DNA of 8,153 nucleotides from Pseudomonadota bacterium (GCA_002937495.1 PTJW01000041.1:1-8153); one strand, 5' to 3'; positions 1 to 6,792 are shown, numbered from the stretch's first letter. Notes: generated by a model not told the origin, from the letters alone. Translations and numbers: made by a program.

Positions 1-573
1 GCCATGTTTGGTTTAGATGCTCGTATAGCCTTAGCTATATTTGGAGCATTAAGTGTAATATCAGGAGCTGCATTATATAGTGCAATACAAGATGCAAAAG
101 TTACAGAAATTATTACTTCAATGAATGAAATAAGTAAGGCATACGATGCATATTATTTAGATACAGGTGAAGAGTTAGATGTAAAAGCCCATAATGCTTA
201 TTTAGATATTCATAGCTTAATTTCTAGTAGTAAAGATGGTTGGAAAGGCCCTTATTTACCTTATGATACAAGAGGTACTCATGGTTTAGCACATCCAGTT
301 TATGGTAGTTATTTAATTGAAGAAGTTAAAGCTGATAAATGGACAGATACAACACAAGCAACATGGGCTACAAATAACTGTGTAAATGGTACAGCTACTG
401 GCACTTGTTATGTTTGGATGGTTGTTAACGCTATTGATACAGAAACAGTTAATGCAGTTAATAAAAAAATTGATAATGATGATGATTTAACAGATGGTAA
501 TGTAAGGCTTATAATTTCTACAGGTGGTACAAATTACTTATTTATTAAGCATAGAGCTTCAAATAGATATTAG
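1..573 (+). CDS. Type IV prepilin-like / pseudopilin protein, 5' end cut by window
   Basis: This is probably a pilin-like subunit anchored in the inner membrane and assembled after prepilin-peptidase cleavage; the actual machine (type IV pilus, type II secretion or other) cannot be told from here. The first Met visible is at position 4, followed by MFGLDARIALAIFGALSVIS, a hydrophobic helix of about 20 residues that continues into an amphipathic stretch, as in type IV pilins. The codon before that Met (GCC, Ala) is in frame. The paralogue at 2091 has the leader MFKHGA directly before the same MFGLD, so the true start very likely lies a few codons before the window. Counting from the Met at 4, a GWKGPY motif lies at 79-84, cysteines at 126 and 135 form a loop followed by YVW, and an Asp-rich stretch (DNDDDLTDG) is at 157-165. 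The TAG stop at 571-573 is 55 nt from the end of convergent argH, with a shared terminator between. The family assignment rests on architecture only; function is unknown. Confidence 0.75.
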   Translation, partial: AMFGLDARIALAIFGALSVISGAALYSAIQDAKVTEIITSMNEISKAYDAYYLDTGEELDVKAHNAYLDIHSLISSSKDGWKGPYLPYDTRGTHGLAHPVYGSYLIEEVKADKWTDTTQATWATNNCVNGTATGTCYVWMVVNAIDTETVNAVNKKIDNDDDLTDGNVRLIISTGGTNYLFIKHRASNRY

Positions 574-597
574 GGCTATCATTAGTTTAATCATAAT

Positions 598-630
598 AAA
601 AAAGCTCCCAGTTGGGAGCTTTTATTTTTT
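598..630. terminator. Bidirectional intrinsic terminator between pilin-like gene and argH
   Basis: A perfect 11-bp hairpin pairs 600-610 with 613-623 (AAAGCTCCCA / TGGGAGCTTT core) around a 2-nt loop, or 4 nt if the innermost pair is open. It has an A-run on its left and a T-run on its right. It is symmetric, so it can end transcription of the + strand pilin gene and of - strand argH, whose stop codon lies at 629-631 right beside it. Confidence 0.93.
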
Positions 631-1993
631 ATAAATCTTTAATTTGTTGCTCAATTTGAGGAAGGCTTGTTCCGCCTTGGTTAATTCTTCTTGCAACAGC
701 TTTTTCTACAGTAAAGTTATATTCTTTAATTGAGTTATAACCTTTTGATGTAATAGTAGAGTTAACGAAGTTTAAGTCTAATTCATGAACTTGAATTTCT
801 TGTTCTTGAGCTTTTGCTACTAATTCAGCTACAATTTTATAAGCATCACGGAAGGCAATATCATTGTCTACTAAAAAGTCTGCAATTTCAGTTGCTAATA
901 TATGTCCTTTGTTGCAAAGTTCTGCAGCTCTTTTTTCATTAATTGAAATTTCAGCTAAGAAACCAGTCCAAGCTTTAATAACAGCATTTAGCTCATCAAA
1001 ACCTCTCATGAAAATTTGCTTAGTTTCGTGTAAGTCTGAACCATAGCTTGTCGGAACTGTTTTAACTAGGCTAATAGCATCAGTATATGCACCAATAATA
1101 TGAGATGCCTTACCTCTTGTTAGCTCTTGAACATCTGGGTTACGTTTATTAGGCATAATTGATGAACCTGTAGACCAACGCTTAGATAAATTTAATAACT
1201 CAACAGGAGTTGATGCCCAGTAAATGCAATCTTCAGAAAAACGAGAGAAGTGAGTTGCACAAATTGCAAAAGTATTTAATGAGTTAACTAAAAAGTCTCT
1301 ATCACCAACTGCTTCATACGAGTTAATATTTGGTTTATTAAAACCTAGAGTATCAGCAATTTTTTGTAAGTTTAATTCTAAAGGAGTACCAGCTAATGCA
1401 GCTGCACCTAAAGGCATAGATCTTAAAGCATACTTTTTAGCACTATGTAGACCTGCTAAGTCTTTTTTAAACATTGTTGCATAGCCTAATAAAATATGAG
1501 CAAACGATACTGGCTGACCATGTTGTAAATGAGTAGAGCCAGGAACATAGATATGTTTAGTTTCAATTGCTTTTTGTTTTAAAATAGGAATTATTTTTTC
1601 TAAGTTTGTAATAGTTTCTTGAATAGAATCTGCAACATAAAGTCTCATTGTTGTAGCAATAAGGTCGTTTCTAGATCTACCAAGGTGCATTTTTTTACCA
1701 ATAATGCCACACTTTTCAGATACGAAATTTTCAAGATGCATGTGAATATCTTCATTTCTAATATCCCATGCAAATTCATTTTTTTCAATTAGTTGCTGTG
1801 CTTCATCTAATGCTTTTGATGCAGCATCTAAGTCTGTTCTTGAAATTACTTCTAGCCTTACTAGTTCTTCAGCCCATGCTTTTTGAACTCTAATTTCTTG
1901 TGCTGCAATACGCTTATCGTATGCAATACCGTTAGTAAATTCAAATAGTTCATCAGGTTGTTTTAAATTAAGCTCTGATTGTAGTACAGCCAT
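629..1993 (-). CDS. argH: Argininosuccinate lyase, divergent form
   Basis: ArgH is the last enzyme of arginine synthesis: a cytoplasmic homotetramer that splits argininosuccinate into arginine and fumarate. It belongs to the fumarase/aspartase superfamily. The 454 residues match the usual length. Visible motifs are HLGRSRND at 103-110 (substrate binding), GSTHLQHGQP at 152-161 with the conserved His at 155, PLGAAALAGTPLE at 194-206, VGDRDF at 229-234, and the superfamily signature GSSIMPNKRNP at 276-286 with the catalytic-loop serines 277-278. Two departures stand out. The N-terminal WGGRF motif usual in ArgH is absent, although the following PDELFEFTNGIAYDKRI region aligns. The usual HT(A/G)RSRND reads HLGRSRND. 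The start is supported by AAGGAA on the - strand (2001-2006), 7 nt before the ATG. It is the only - strand gene here, convergent with one pilin-like gene and divergent from the other. A related lyase with another substrate is possible but less likely. Confidence 0.9.
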   Translation of the reverse strand: MAVLQSELNLKQPDELFEFTNGIAYDKRIAAQEIRVQKAWAEELVRLEVISRTDLDAASKALDEAQQLIEKNEFAWDIRNEDIHMHLENFVSEKCGIIGKKMHLGRSRNDLIATTMRLYVADSIQETITNLEKIIPILKQKAIETKHIYVPGSTHLQHGQPVSFAHILLGYATMFKKDLAGLHSAKKYALRSMPLGAAALAGTPLELNLQKIADTLGFNKPNINSYEAVGDRDFLVNSLNTFAICATHFSRFSEDCIYWASTPVELLNLSKRWSTGSSIMPNKRNPDVQELTRGKASHIIGAYTDAISLVKTVPTSYGSDLHETKQIFMRGFDELNAVIKAWTGFLAEISINEKRAAELCNKGHILATEIADFLVDNDIAFRDAYKIVAELVAKAQEQEIQVHELDLNFVNSTITSKGYNSIKEYNFTVEKAVARRINQGGTSLPQIEQQIKDL

Positions 1994-2090
1994 ATGTAAT
2001 TTCCTTTTTATTTGTTAGTGTTTTTCAGTTTACAATAATATCATATTAATGTTAAGATTTATATAGTATATTTTAAGAAAGGTAAGAAAA
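1994..2090. promoter_or_regulatory. Divergent promoter region between argH and second pilin-like gene
   Basis: These 97 nt are very AT-rich and must hold promoters for both divergent genes. Candidate -10 boxes are TATTAT on the - strand (2035-2040), about 42 nt from the argH start, and TATAGT on the + strand (2062-2067), about 23 nt before the pilin start. Neither has a convincing -35 box at normal spacing, so the exact sites are uncertain. No clear operator-like inverted repeat (for example an ArgR box) was recognised. Confidence 0.4.
2078..2082 (+). promoter_or_regulatory. Ribosome binding site that sets the pilin-like gene start
   Basis: AAAGG lies 8 nt before the ATG at 2091. It favours this ATG over the in-frame ATG at 2109, which would be 26 nt away. 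The choice matters because it gives the protein its six-residue MFKHGA leader. Confidence 0.7.
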
Positions 2091-2678
2091 ATGTTTAAAC
2101 ACGGCGCAATGTTTGGCTTAGATGCCAGAATAGCTTTAGTAATATTTGGGGCTTTAAGTGTAATTAGTGGTGCTGCACTATATAATGCAATACAAGATGC
2201 AAAGGTAACTGCAATTATTACAGAGATGAATGAAGTTGCAAAATCATATGAGGCATATTATTTAGATACAGGAACAGACTTAGTTCTTTCAAGCACATTA
2301 GGTTTAGATATTGGAGAATTAGTAGAAGATACAAAAAATCTACAAGGTTGGAAAGGTCCTTATACATCATTAGCAAAAACTAGTAGTGCTAGCTTAAAGT
2401 CTGTTTATAGTGAAGGTAATGTGCATATTTATTTAAAAGACTCGGCAGTTGTTTGGGGTGGTGCAGTAGGTGATTCATCAGCACAAGCTTGTGATGCTGG
2501 CGAAGTGTGTGAAACTTGGGTTCGTTTTGATAGGGTTGCATATAACTTAATGCCTGCATTAGATATTAAAGTAGATGGCATTGATGATGCAGATGCTGGT
2601 AAGTTTAGATATGTACAAAGAACAGATGATACTAGCCAAGGACGAGCATTTTTAAGAATAGCAAATCAATTTAAATAA
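2091..2678 (+). CDS. Type IV prepilin-like / pseudopilin protein with very short leader
   Basis: This is a paralogue of the gene at the left edge, predicted to be an inner-membrane-anchored pilin-like subunit. The 195 residues begin with the leader MFKHGA, followed by MFGLDARIALVIFGALSVIS. If a prepilin peptidase cuts after Ala6, the mature chain starts with Met and has Asp at +5, where classical type IV pilins have Glu; the leader would be only six residues with one Lys and one His. The helix runs to about residue 55 and the rest is a soluble head. The head carries GWKGPY at 86-91 (compare the W-G-x-P-Y region of T2SS GspG-type pseudopilins), cysteines at 134 and 140 followed by TW, and an Asp-rich KVDGIDDADAGK at 160-171 that could bind a metal ion (inference). 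N-terminal identity to its paralogue is very high, while the heads differ strongly. It appears monocistronic, with a terminator right after it. Which machine it serves cannot be told from this window. Confidence 0.8.
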   Translation: MFKHGAMFGLDARIALVIFGALSVISGAALYNAIQDAKVTAIITEMNEVAKSYEAYYLDTGTDLVLSSTLGLDIGELVEDTKNLQGWKGPYTSLAKTSSASLKSVYSEGNVHIYLKDSAVVWGGAVGDSSAQACDAGEVCETWVRFDRVAYNLMPALDIKVDGIDDADAGKFRYVQRTDDTSQGRAFLRIANQFK

Positions 2679-2699
2679 AATTAACTAATAGTATTTATG

Positions 2700-2727
2700 A
2701 AAGCTCTTTATTTTAGGAGCTTTTTTT
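2700..2727 (+). terminator. Intrinsic terminator after second pilin-like gene
   Basis: AAAGCTC at 2700-2706 pairs with GAGCTTT at 2717-2723. Two more weak pairs can form inside, leaving a loop of about 6 nt. A run of seven T follows (2721-2727, partly in the stem). It lies 22 nt after the stop codon. The argS promoter begins immediately downstream. Confidence 0.85.
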
Positions 2728-2728
2728 A

Positions 2729-2757
2729 TTTACTATTATTGGGCTTTATGCTATAAT
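2729..2757 (+). promoter_or_regulatory. Sigma70-type promoter of argS, extended -10
   Basis: A perfect TATAAT lies at 2752-2757, preceded by TGC (2749-2751), an extended -10 element. TTTACT at 2729-2734 is a 4/6 match to TTGACA with exactly 17 nt spacing. The -10 ends 50 nt before the argS start, giving a leader of about 43 nt. The -35 sits right against the T-run of the preceding terminator. Confidence 0.75.
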
Positions 2758-2807
2758 TTACGGGTTATTTAGTTATAAAAATCAAATCATTAATTAGGAG
2801 AAAGTAT

Positions 2808-4571
2808 ATGTATACATTTGAACAACAGTTAACTAGTCTATTTGAACAATCTTTTGATAAGCTAAACTTTGATAAAAAGTTTGCTAGAGTAGTTGTTTCA
2901 AACAGGCCAGAGTTATGCCAGTTCCAGTGTAATGCAGCAATGCCATTAGCAAAAATTGCTAAAAAAGCTCCTATTGAGATTGCAAAAGAAATTATTTTAA
3001 ACCTTCCTGAAAATAACGTTATTAAATCAGTAGAAGCAGTTATGCCTGGTTTTATTAATGTTAACTTAACAGAAGAGTTTTTAGCATCATCAACTCAAAC
3101 ATTAGTAGATGATAAGCGTCAGGGTCTGGCAAAAACAGAAAAACCTAAGAAAGCAATTATTGACTATTGTGGTGCTAATATTGCTAAGTCAATGCATGTT
3201 GGTCATTTAAGAGCAACAATTATTGGTGAATCAATTAAGCGTATTTCTAAGTTTATTGGTGATGATGCATTAGGTGATATTCACTATGGTGACTGGGGTA
3301 CACAAATGGGTATGGTTATTACAGCTGTAAAAGAAGAGCAGCCAAACCTACCTTACTTTGATGAAAGCTACACAGGTGAATACCCAACACAAGCTCCATT
3401 TACAATTAAAGACCTTGAAAGATTATACCCAGATATTTCAGGCCGTTGTAAAGAAGATGAAGACTTAGCAGCAGCATGTCGTCAGGCAACTGTAGAGTTA
3501 CAACAAGGTAGAGTAGGCTATAGAGCTTTATGGAAGCACATTGTTGAAGTTTCAGTTATTGAACTTAAAAAAGATTTAGCAGACTTAAATGTTGATTTTG
3601 ACCTATGGTTAGGTGAGGCAAGCTCAGATGCTTTTGTTCCAGCAACTGTAGAGCAAGTTAAGGCTTCAGGTGTATCAAGAGTATCTGAAGGTGCTACAAT
3701 TGTAGATGTAACTGCACAAGGTAAGCACGAGGTTGCTCCACTAATGCTATTAAAGTCTGACGGTGCTGTAGTATATGCAACAACAGACTTAGCAACAATT
3801 AAAGAGCGTGTTGATGAATTTAAAGCTGAAGAGATTGTTTATGTAGTAGATGGTCGTCAAAGCTTACACTTCTACCAAGTATTTGATGTTGCAAAGCGTA
3901 GTGGTATTGCACCTGAAACAAACATGATTCATGCTGGTTTTGGTACAGTTAACGGTAAAGATGGTAAACCATTTAAAACTCGTTCGGGTGGTGTATTAAA
4001 ACTTCGTGACCTAATTGAAATGGGTAAAGAAGCAGCTTACAACAAAATGAATGAGGCTGGCCGTGGTGAAGTTTTTGCAGAAGAAGAAATGAGAGAAATT
4101 GCTCAAAAAGTTGGTGTTTCAGCTATTAAATTTGCAGATCTTATGAATCACCGTTCAGCAAACTACATTTTTGATATTGATAAGTTTGTTCAGTTTGAAG
4201 GTAAAACAGGTCCATACCTACTTTATACTGATGTTCGTATTCGTTCAATGCTTTCAAAAGCAAGTGAAGCAGGTTTACAGGCTGGTCAAATTATTGCACC
4301 ATCAACAGAATCTGAAATTAACTTAATGCTTACATTAGATAAGTTTAAAACAGCAGTTCAAAAAGCTTATGATGATAAAGCTCCAAATATAATTTGTGAT
4401 CATGCTTTTGCTTTAACACAAGCTTATGCAAGATTTTACAACGACTGCCACATCTTAAATGAAGAAGATAAAGCTAAACAAGCAAGCTGGTTATCACTTT
4501 CAGCAGTAGTAGCACAACAGCTAGAGCTAATGTTTGACTTACTAGGCCTACAAGTGCCGACAAAAATGTAA
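2808..4571 (+). CDS. argS: Arginyl-tRNA synthetase
   Basis: ArgS is a cytoplasmic class I aminoacyl-tRNA synthetase that charges tRNA-Arg with arginine using ATP; enzymes of this class need the tRNA for amino-acid activation. The 587 residues are full length for the family. The N-terminal additive domain (about 1-110) is followed by the catalytic Rossmann core with the HIGH-type motif HVGH at 130-133 inside CGANIAKSMHVGHLR, and YGDWGTQMG at 160-168. The KMSKS position is occupied by DGKPFKTRSGG (385-395), as is normal for many bacterial ArgRS. GKTGPYLLYT at 465-474 opens the helical DALR anticodon-binding domain, and the chain ends in the typical VPTKM. AGGAG at 2796-2800 lies 7 nt before the ATG. 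The gene has its own promoter and terminator, so it looks monocistronic. It uses CGT arginine codons more readily than the pilin genes, consistent with high expression. Confidence 0.97.
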   Translation: MYTFEQQLTSLFEQSFDKLNFDKKFARVVVSNRPELCQFQCNAAMPLAKIAKKAPIEIAKEIILNLPENNVIKSVEAVMPGFINVNLTEEFLASSTQTLVDDKRQGLAKTEKPKKAIIDYCGANIAKSMHVGHLRATIIGESIKRISKFIGDDALGDIHYGDWGTQMGMVITAVKEEQPNLPYFDESYTGEYPTQAPFTIKDLERLYPDISGRCKEDEDLAAACRQATVELQQGRVGYRALWKHIVEVSVIELKKDLADLNVDFDLWLGEASSDAFVPATVEQVKASGVSRVSEGATIVDVTAQGKHEVAPLMLLKSDGAVVYATTDLATIKERVDEFKAEEIVYVVDGRQSLHFYQVFDVAKRSGIAPETNMIHAGFGTVNGKDGKPFKTRSGGVLKLRDLIEMGKEAAYNKMNEAGRGEVFAEEEMREIAQKVGVSAIKFADLMNHRSANYIFDIDKFVQFEGKTGPYLLYTDVRIRSMLSKASEAGLQAGQIIAPSTESEINLMLTLDKFKTAVQKAYDDKAPNIICDHAFALTQAYARFYNDCHILNEEDKAKQASWLSLSAVVAQQLELMFDLLGLQVPTKM

Positions 4572-4584
4572 CAGTGTAATATAT

Positions 4585-4618
4585 AAAAAAAGAGGTATTT
4601 GATTAAGCCTCTTTTTTT
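4585..4618 (+). terminator. Intrinsic terminator after argS
   Basis: Seven A plus GAGG (4585-4595) pair with CCTC plus seven T (4608-4618) in an 11-bp stem around a 12-nt loop, starting 14 nt after the argS stop. The long A-run on the left would let it work in both directions, but no gene reads toward it from the right. Confidence 0.88.
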
Positions 4619-4640
4619 ATTATTTTTATTACTCTATAAT
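4612..4640 (+). promoter_or_regulatory. Candidate promoter for the phosphatase / envelope-protein operon
   Basis: A perfect TATAAT lies at 4635-4640. The hexamer 17 nt upstream is TTTTTT, inside the T-run of the argS terminator, so the -35 is weak. The ten bases CTATAATTTA (4634-4643) are identical to the -10 region of the argS promoter (2751-2760), which supports a real promoter. The leader would be about 57 nt. Confidence 0.5.
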
Positions 4641-4703
4641 TTATGAGGCTTATTAATATAGTTATTAATTTCTTACAAAAATTTATGAAGAAAAGGATAT
4701 TGT

Positions 4704-5333
4704 ATGTTTTTTAGAAAAAGACCAAAAAGAGAAATTATATTTTTTAGACATGGCGAAACAGACTGGAATAAAGCAGGGCTTGTACAAGGTAGAACTGATA
4801 TTTACTTAAATCCAAATGGTATTATGCAAGCAGATAATTTAGGACAGGTTTTAATTAAAGAAAATGTCGACTTTGTTGTTTCTAGTCCATTAAAAAGAGC
4901 AAAAACTACTGCAAAAATTGTTTTAGATATTATTAAAAAACCACATAATCTACAATGTTCACCTGATTTGGTAGAGCGAGATTTTGGTGTTGTTGAAGGT
5001 AGAAAGTTCAATGAAATTTTAATAGAATATAAAGATGTATTTGATATTATGGATAATGATGCACATCCAGAGTGTATGCATGCTAAATTCCCAAATAGTG
5101 AATCAAAGTATGAAGTTTTATCAAGAGTTATGAATTATACTTGCAATTTTATGGACTCTAATGCACAATGTAATAAGTTAGCAGTTTCTTGTCATGGAGG
5201 GATTTTGCGTTACATAAACTTATTTATTAATAAAAAAATTACAGACTATGGTAACTGCGACTATATTAAAGTTGATCTTGATAGCTTAAAACTATATAAA
5301 GATAAACTAGAGACTATTCATAAAAAACAATAA
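4704..5333 (+). CDS. Histidine phosphatase family protein (phosphoglycerate mutase-like)
   Basis: This is a branch-1 histidine phosphatase or mutase that works through a phospho-histidine intermediate. The substrate cannot be read from sequence; the family includes cofactor-dependent phosphoglycerate mutases, alpha-ribazole phosphatase (CobC) and broad-specificity phosphatases such as GpmB/PhoE. The 209 residues carry the catalytic RHGE at 15-18 (His16 nucleophile) in IIFFRHGETDWN, LVQGRTDIYLNPNG at 26-39, SSPLKRAKTTA at 60-70 with the phosphate-binding Arg65, ERDFGVVEG at 91-99 with the likely acid Glu91, and the second active-site His164 in SCHGG. All key residues are present. There is no signal peptide, so it is likely cytoplasmic; the N-terminus is basic (FFRKRPKR). 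The size fits a phosphatase better than the ~230-250-residue glycolytic GpmA. AAGGA at 4693-4697 lies 6 nt before the ATG. The next gene starts 24 nt after the stop, so the two are probably co-transcribed. Confidence 0.88.
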   Translation: MFFRKRPKREIIFFRHGETDWNKAGLVQGRTDIYLNPNGIMQADNLGQVLIKENVDFVVSSPLKRAKTTAKIVLDIIKKPHNLQCSPDLVERDFGVVEGRKFNEILIEYKDVFDIMDNDAHPECMHAKFPNSESKYEVLSRVMNYTCNFMDSNAQCNKLAVSCHGGILRYINLFINKKITDYGNCDYIKVDLDSLKLYKDKLETIHKKQ

Positions 5334-5340
5334 TCACTCA

Positions 5341-5345
5341 AGGAG
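5341..5345 (+). promoter_or_regulatory. Ribosome binding site with long spacer
   Basis: AGGAG lies 11 nt before the ATG at 5357, longer than the 6-8 nt seen for the other genes in this window. No nearer in-frame start codon exists, so the start at 5357 stands; initiation may be less efficient than at the neighbours. Confidence 0.6.
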
Positions 5346-5356
5346 AGTAAATCGTC

Positions 5357-6670
5357 ATGAAAAAGCTATATTCATTTTTAGCATTTTTAATGTTTGCTTG
5401 CTTTATTTTCATTACTGCAAGTTTAATTTTAAATAAACAAATTGATAAAACAGTTGTAGCTGCAAAAGCTAAAATTGATGAAATTACTGATAATTTCAAC
5501 AATTCATTAGAAAATGCAGAACTGTATCATAACTTATACCTAGTTAACTGTTTTCCTAATGTATGTGCAAAAGTTTCATTTGCTAAATTTAAAGAAACTA
5601 CAACACTAGTAGATCCAGTAACTAAATTAGAAACTGTAAAAAAAGATGTTATTGAAGCAGGTTCAACAGAATACTTAGTAATTAAGTATAGCCCTCTATT
5701 AGGTAAAGTGTTTGTTGAAGGTTCTCCAAATAATATTATTGTTAATAAAAATGGCGAAAAGTTTGCAACATTCTATTACTCAGCTTTAAACTATGAAGCA
5801 TCAGCTGATTTAGTTTCATACTACAAGTCATTATCAGATACTGATAAAACAGCATCAGACTTATTAAACTTTATGTCTTGGAATAGTGAGCTAAATATTG
5901 ATAGATTTAAAGCTTCAGTTGAAGAATCAAGGCTAAGAGCTGATAAAGTTAAAGTTGCTGTTTCATCATATGATGTTAAAGAAAAGACTTCATCATCTTC
6001 TGCAGATATTGCTTTAGATGGCTTAGTTTTTAATAATAAACCAGAAACTTTAGACATTCACTATAAAATGGATATTAAAAACTTTGCTAATGCAGTTGTG
6101 TTAGAGTCTGCTAAATTATCAAAGAAAGACTGGATTGCAAAGCTTGAGCAAGCTGAAAACCAAGAAGAAGTTGAAAAAGAAGCGATGAGTGAATTTTTAA
6201 GCTATGCTTCTGTACTAGTACAAGCAGTTAAAGATTTTGATACATATAAAACAAGCATTGAATTACCATTAGTACATATTCAAGAGTATGAAATGAAAGA
6301 TGGTAAGCAAGAAGTTAACTCAATGCTACATGGTTCTGCAAGTTTAACATTAGATAAAAACTTAGACCCTAAAGGTTTTGTTAATGTTATGGTTAAAACA
6401 AAAGATGAAGAACTAAAAACTTTAATGCAAGAAGCTGTAGTGCCAAATCCTAAAGCACAAATGGGCAAGCAAACAGATGCTGCACCAGCTGAAGCTTCAC
6501 CTTTATATATTAAAGATGAAAAAGGTAACTATGTTGCAAAACTAACAATGCAAGACGGTAAAGTTGTGTTTAACTCAAAAGATGAAATTGATGTTAAAGG
6601 CGTTGTAAAGTCAGCTTTAGATTTTGCTGCAGGTATGATTGGTATGCTAAAAATGGGCATGATGAAATAA
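5357..6670 (+). CDS. Membrane-anchored envelope protein of unknown function, DUF945/YdgA-like layout
   Basis: I do not recognise this gene with certainty. The 437 residues start with MKK and one hydrophobic segment (about 4-25) without a clear AxA cleavage site, so it is probably a signal anchor with the rest in the periplasm. A predicted helical stretch (about 27-60) follows, then two close cysteines at 65 and 70 (NCFPNVC), which could form a disulfide. The body is a series of alternating beta-type and charged segments, with a coiled-coil-like, Glu/Lys-rich region at about 255-280. The last third has LYIKDEKGNYVAKLTMQDGK at 383-402, followed by V-V-F-N, then a Met-rich tail (AAGMIGMLKMGMMK). 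N-terminal anchor, length and a C-terminal beta segment just before a short helix recall the DUF945 (YdgA) family; this is a weak resemblance from memory. It follows the phosphatase gene by 23 nt and ends at a strong terminator, so the two form an operon. Confidence 0.65.
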   Translation: MKKLYSFLAFLMFACFIFITASLILNKQIDKTVVAAKAKIDEITDNFNNSLENAELYHNLYLVNCFPNVCAKVSFAKFKETTTLVDPVTKLETVKKDVIEAGSTEYLVIKYSPLLGKVFVEGSPNNIIVNKNGEKFATFYYSALNYEASADLVSYYKSLSDTDKTASDLLNFMSWNSELNIDRFKASVEESRLRADKVKVAVSSYDVKEKTSSSSADIALDGLVFNNKPETLDIHYKMDIKNFANAVVLESAKLSKKDWIAKLEQAENQEEVEKEAMSEFLSYASVLVQAVKDFDTYKTSIELPLVHIQEYEMKDGKQEVNSMLHGSASLTLDKNLDPKGFVNVMVKTKDEELKTLMQEAVVPNPKAQMGKQTDAAPAEASPLYIKDEKGNYVAKLTMQDGKVVFNSKDEIDVKGVVKSALDFAAGMIGMLKMGMMK

Positions 6671-6700
6671 AATCAATCTTAATTTAGAATTGTTTATAAT

Positions 6701-6730
6701 AAAAGGGGCGCGTAAAAGCGTCTCTTTTTT
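6701..6730 (+). terminator. Intrinsic terminator after the envelope-protein gene
   Basis: AAAAGGGGCGC (6701-6711) pairs with GCGTCTCTTTT (6718-6728) around a 6-nt GTAAAA loop, and the T-run extends to 6730. Two of the pairs are G-U wobbles, so the hairpin is stable only in RNA from the + strand; it is a one-way terminator, unlike the first one in the window. Confidence 0.88.
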
Positions 6731-6763
6731 GTTGCACTAAGTGTAGTTGAATACTTTAATTTC

Positions 6764-6792
6764 TTGATTTATTTTGTCAATTATTTTAAAAT
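6764..6792 (+). promoter_or_regulatory. Candidate promoter of the rseP-bamA operon
   Basis: TTGATT (6764-6769, 4/6 match) and TAAAAT (6787-6792, 5/6 match) are spaced by 17 nt, 68 nt before the rseP start and downstream of the previous terminator. The 190-nt gap between the genes would otherwise leave rseP without a promoter. No sigmaE-type GAACTT element was seen. In such AT-rich sequence chance matches are common. Confidence 0.45.

Noticed and set aside
4..6. ATG at position 4 as the true start of the first pilin-like gene
   Set aside because: The preceding codon is in frame and codes for Ala, exactly as in the MFKHGA-MFGLD junction of the paralogue, so the start is most likely upstream of the window. 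No upstream sequence is visible to prove it.
864..1046. Short + strand open frame inside argH
   Set aside because: It lies wholly within a well-supported - strand gene, has no ribosome binding site of note and no recognisable product. The short - strand frames at 4802-5011, 5821-6057 and 6280-6468 were rejected for the same reasons.
2758..2807. T-box or other riboswitch in the argS leader
   Set aside because: The leader is only about 43 nt, has no stable hairpin, no attenuator-like terminator and no T-box sequence.
3960..3992. Missing KMSKS motif in ArgS as a sign of a defective enzyme
   Set aside because: Many bacterial arginyl-tRNA synthetases lack a canonical KMSKS and carry a similar KPFKTRSGG segment; the rest of the protein is complete.
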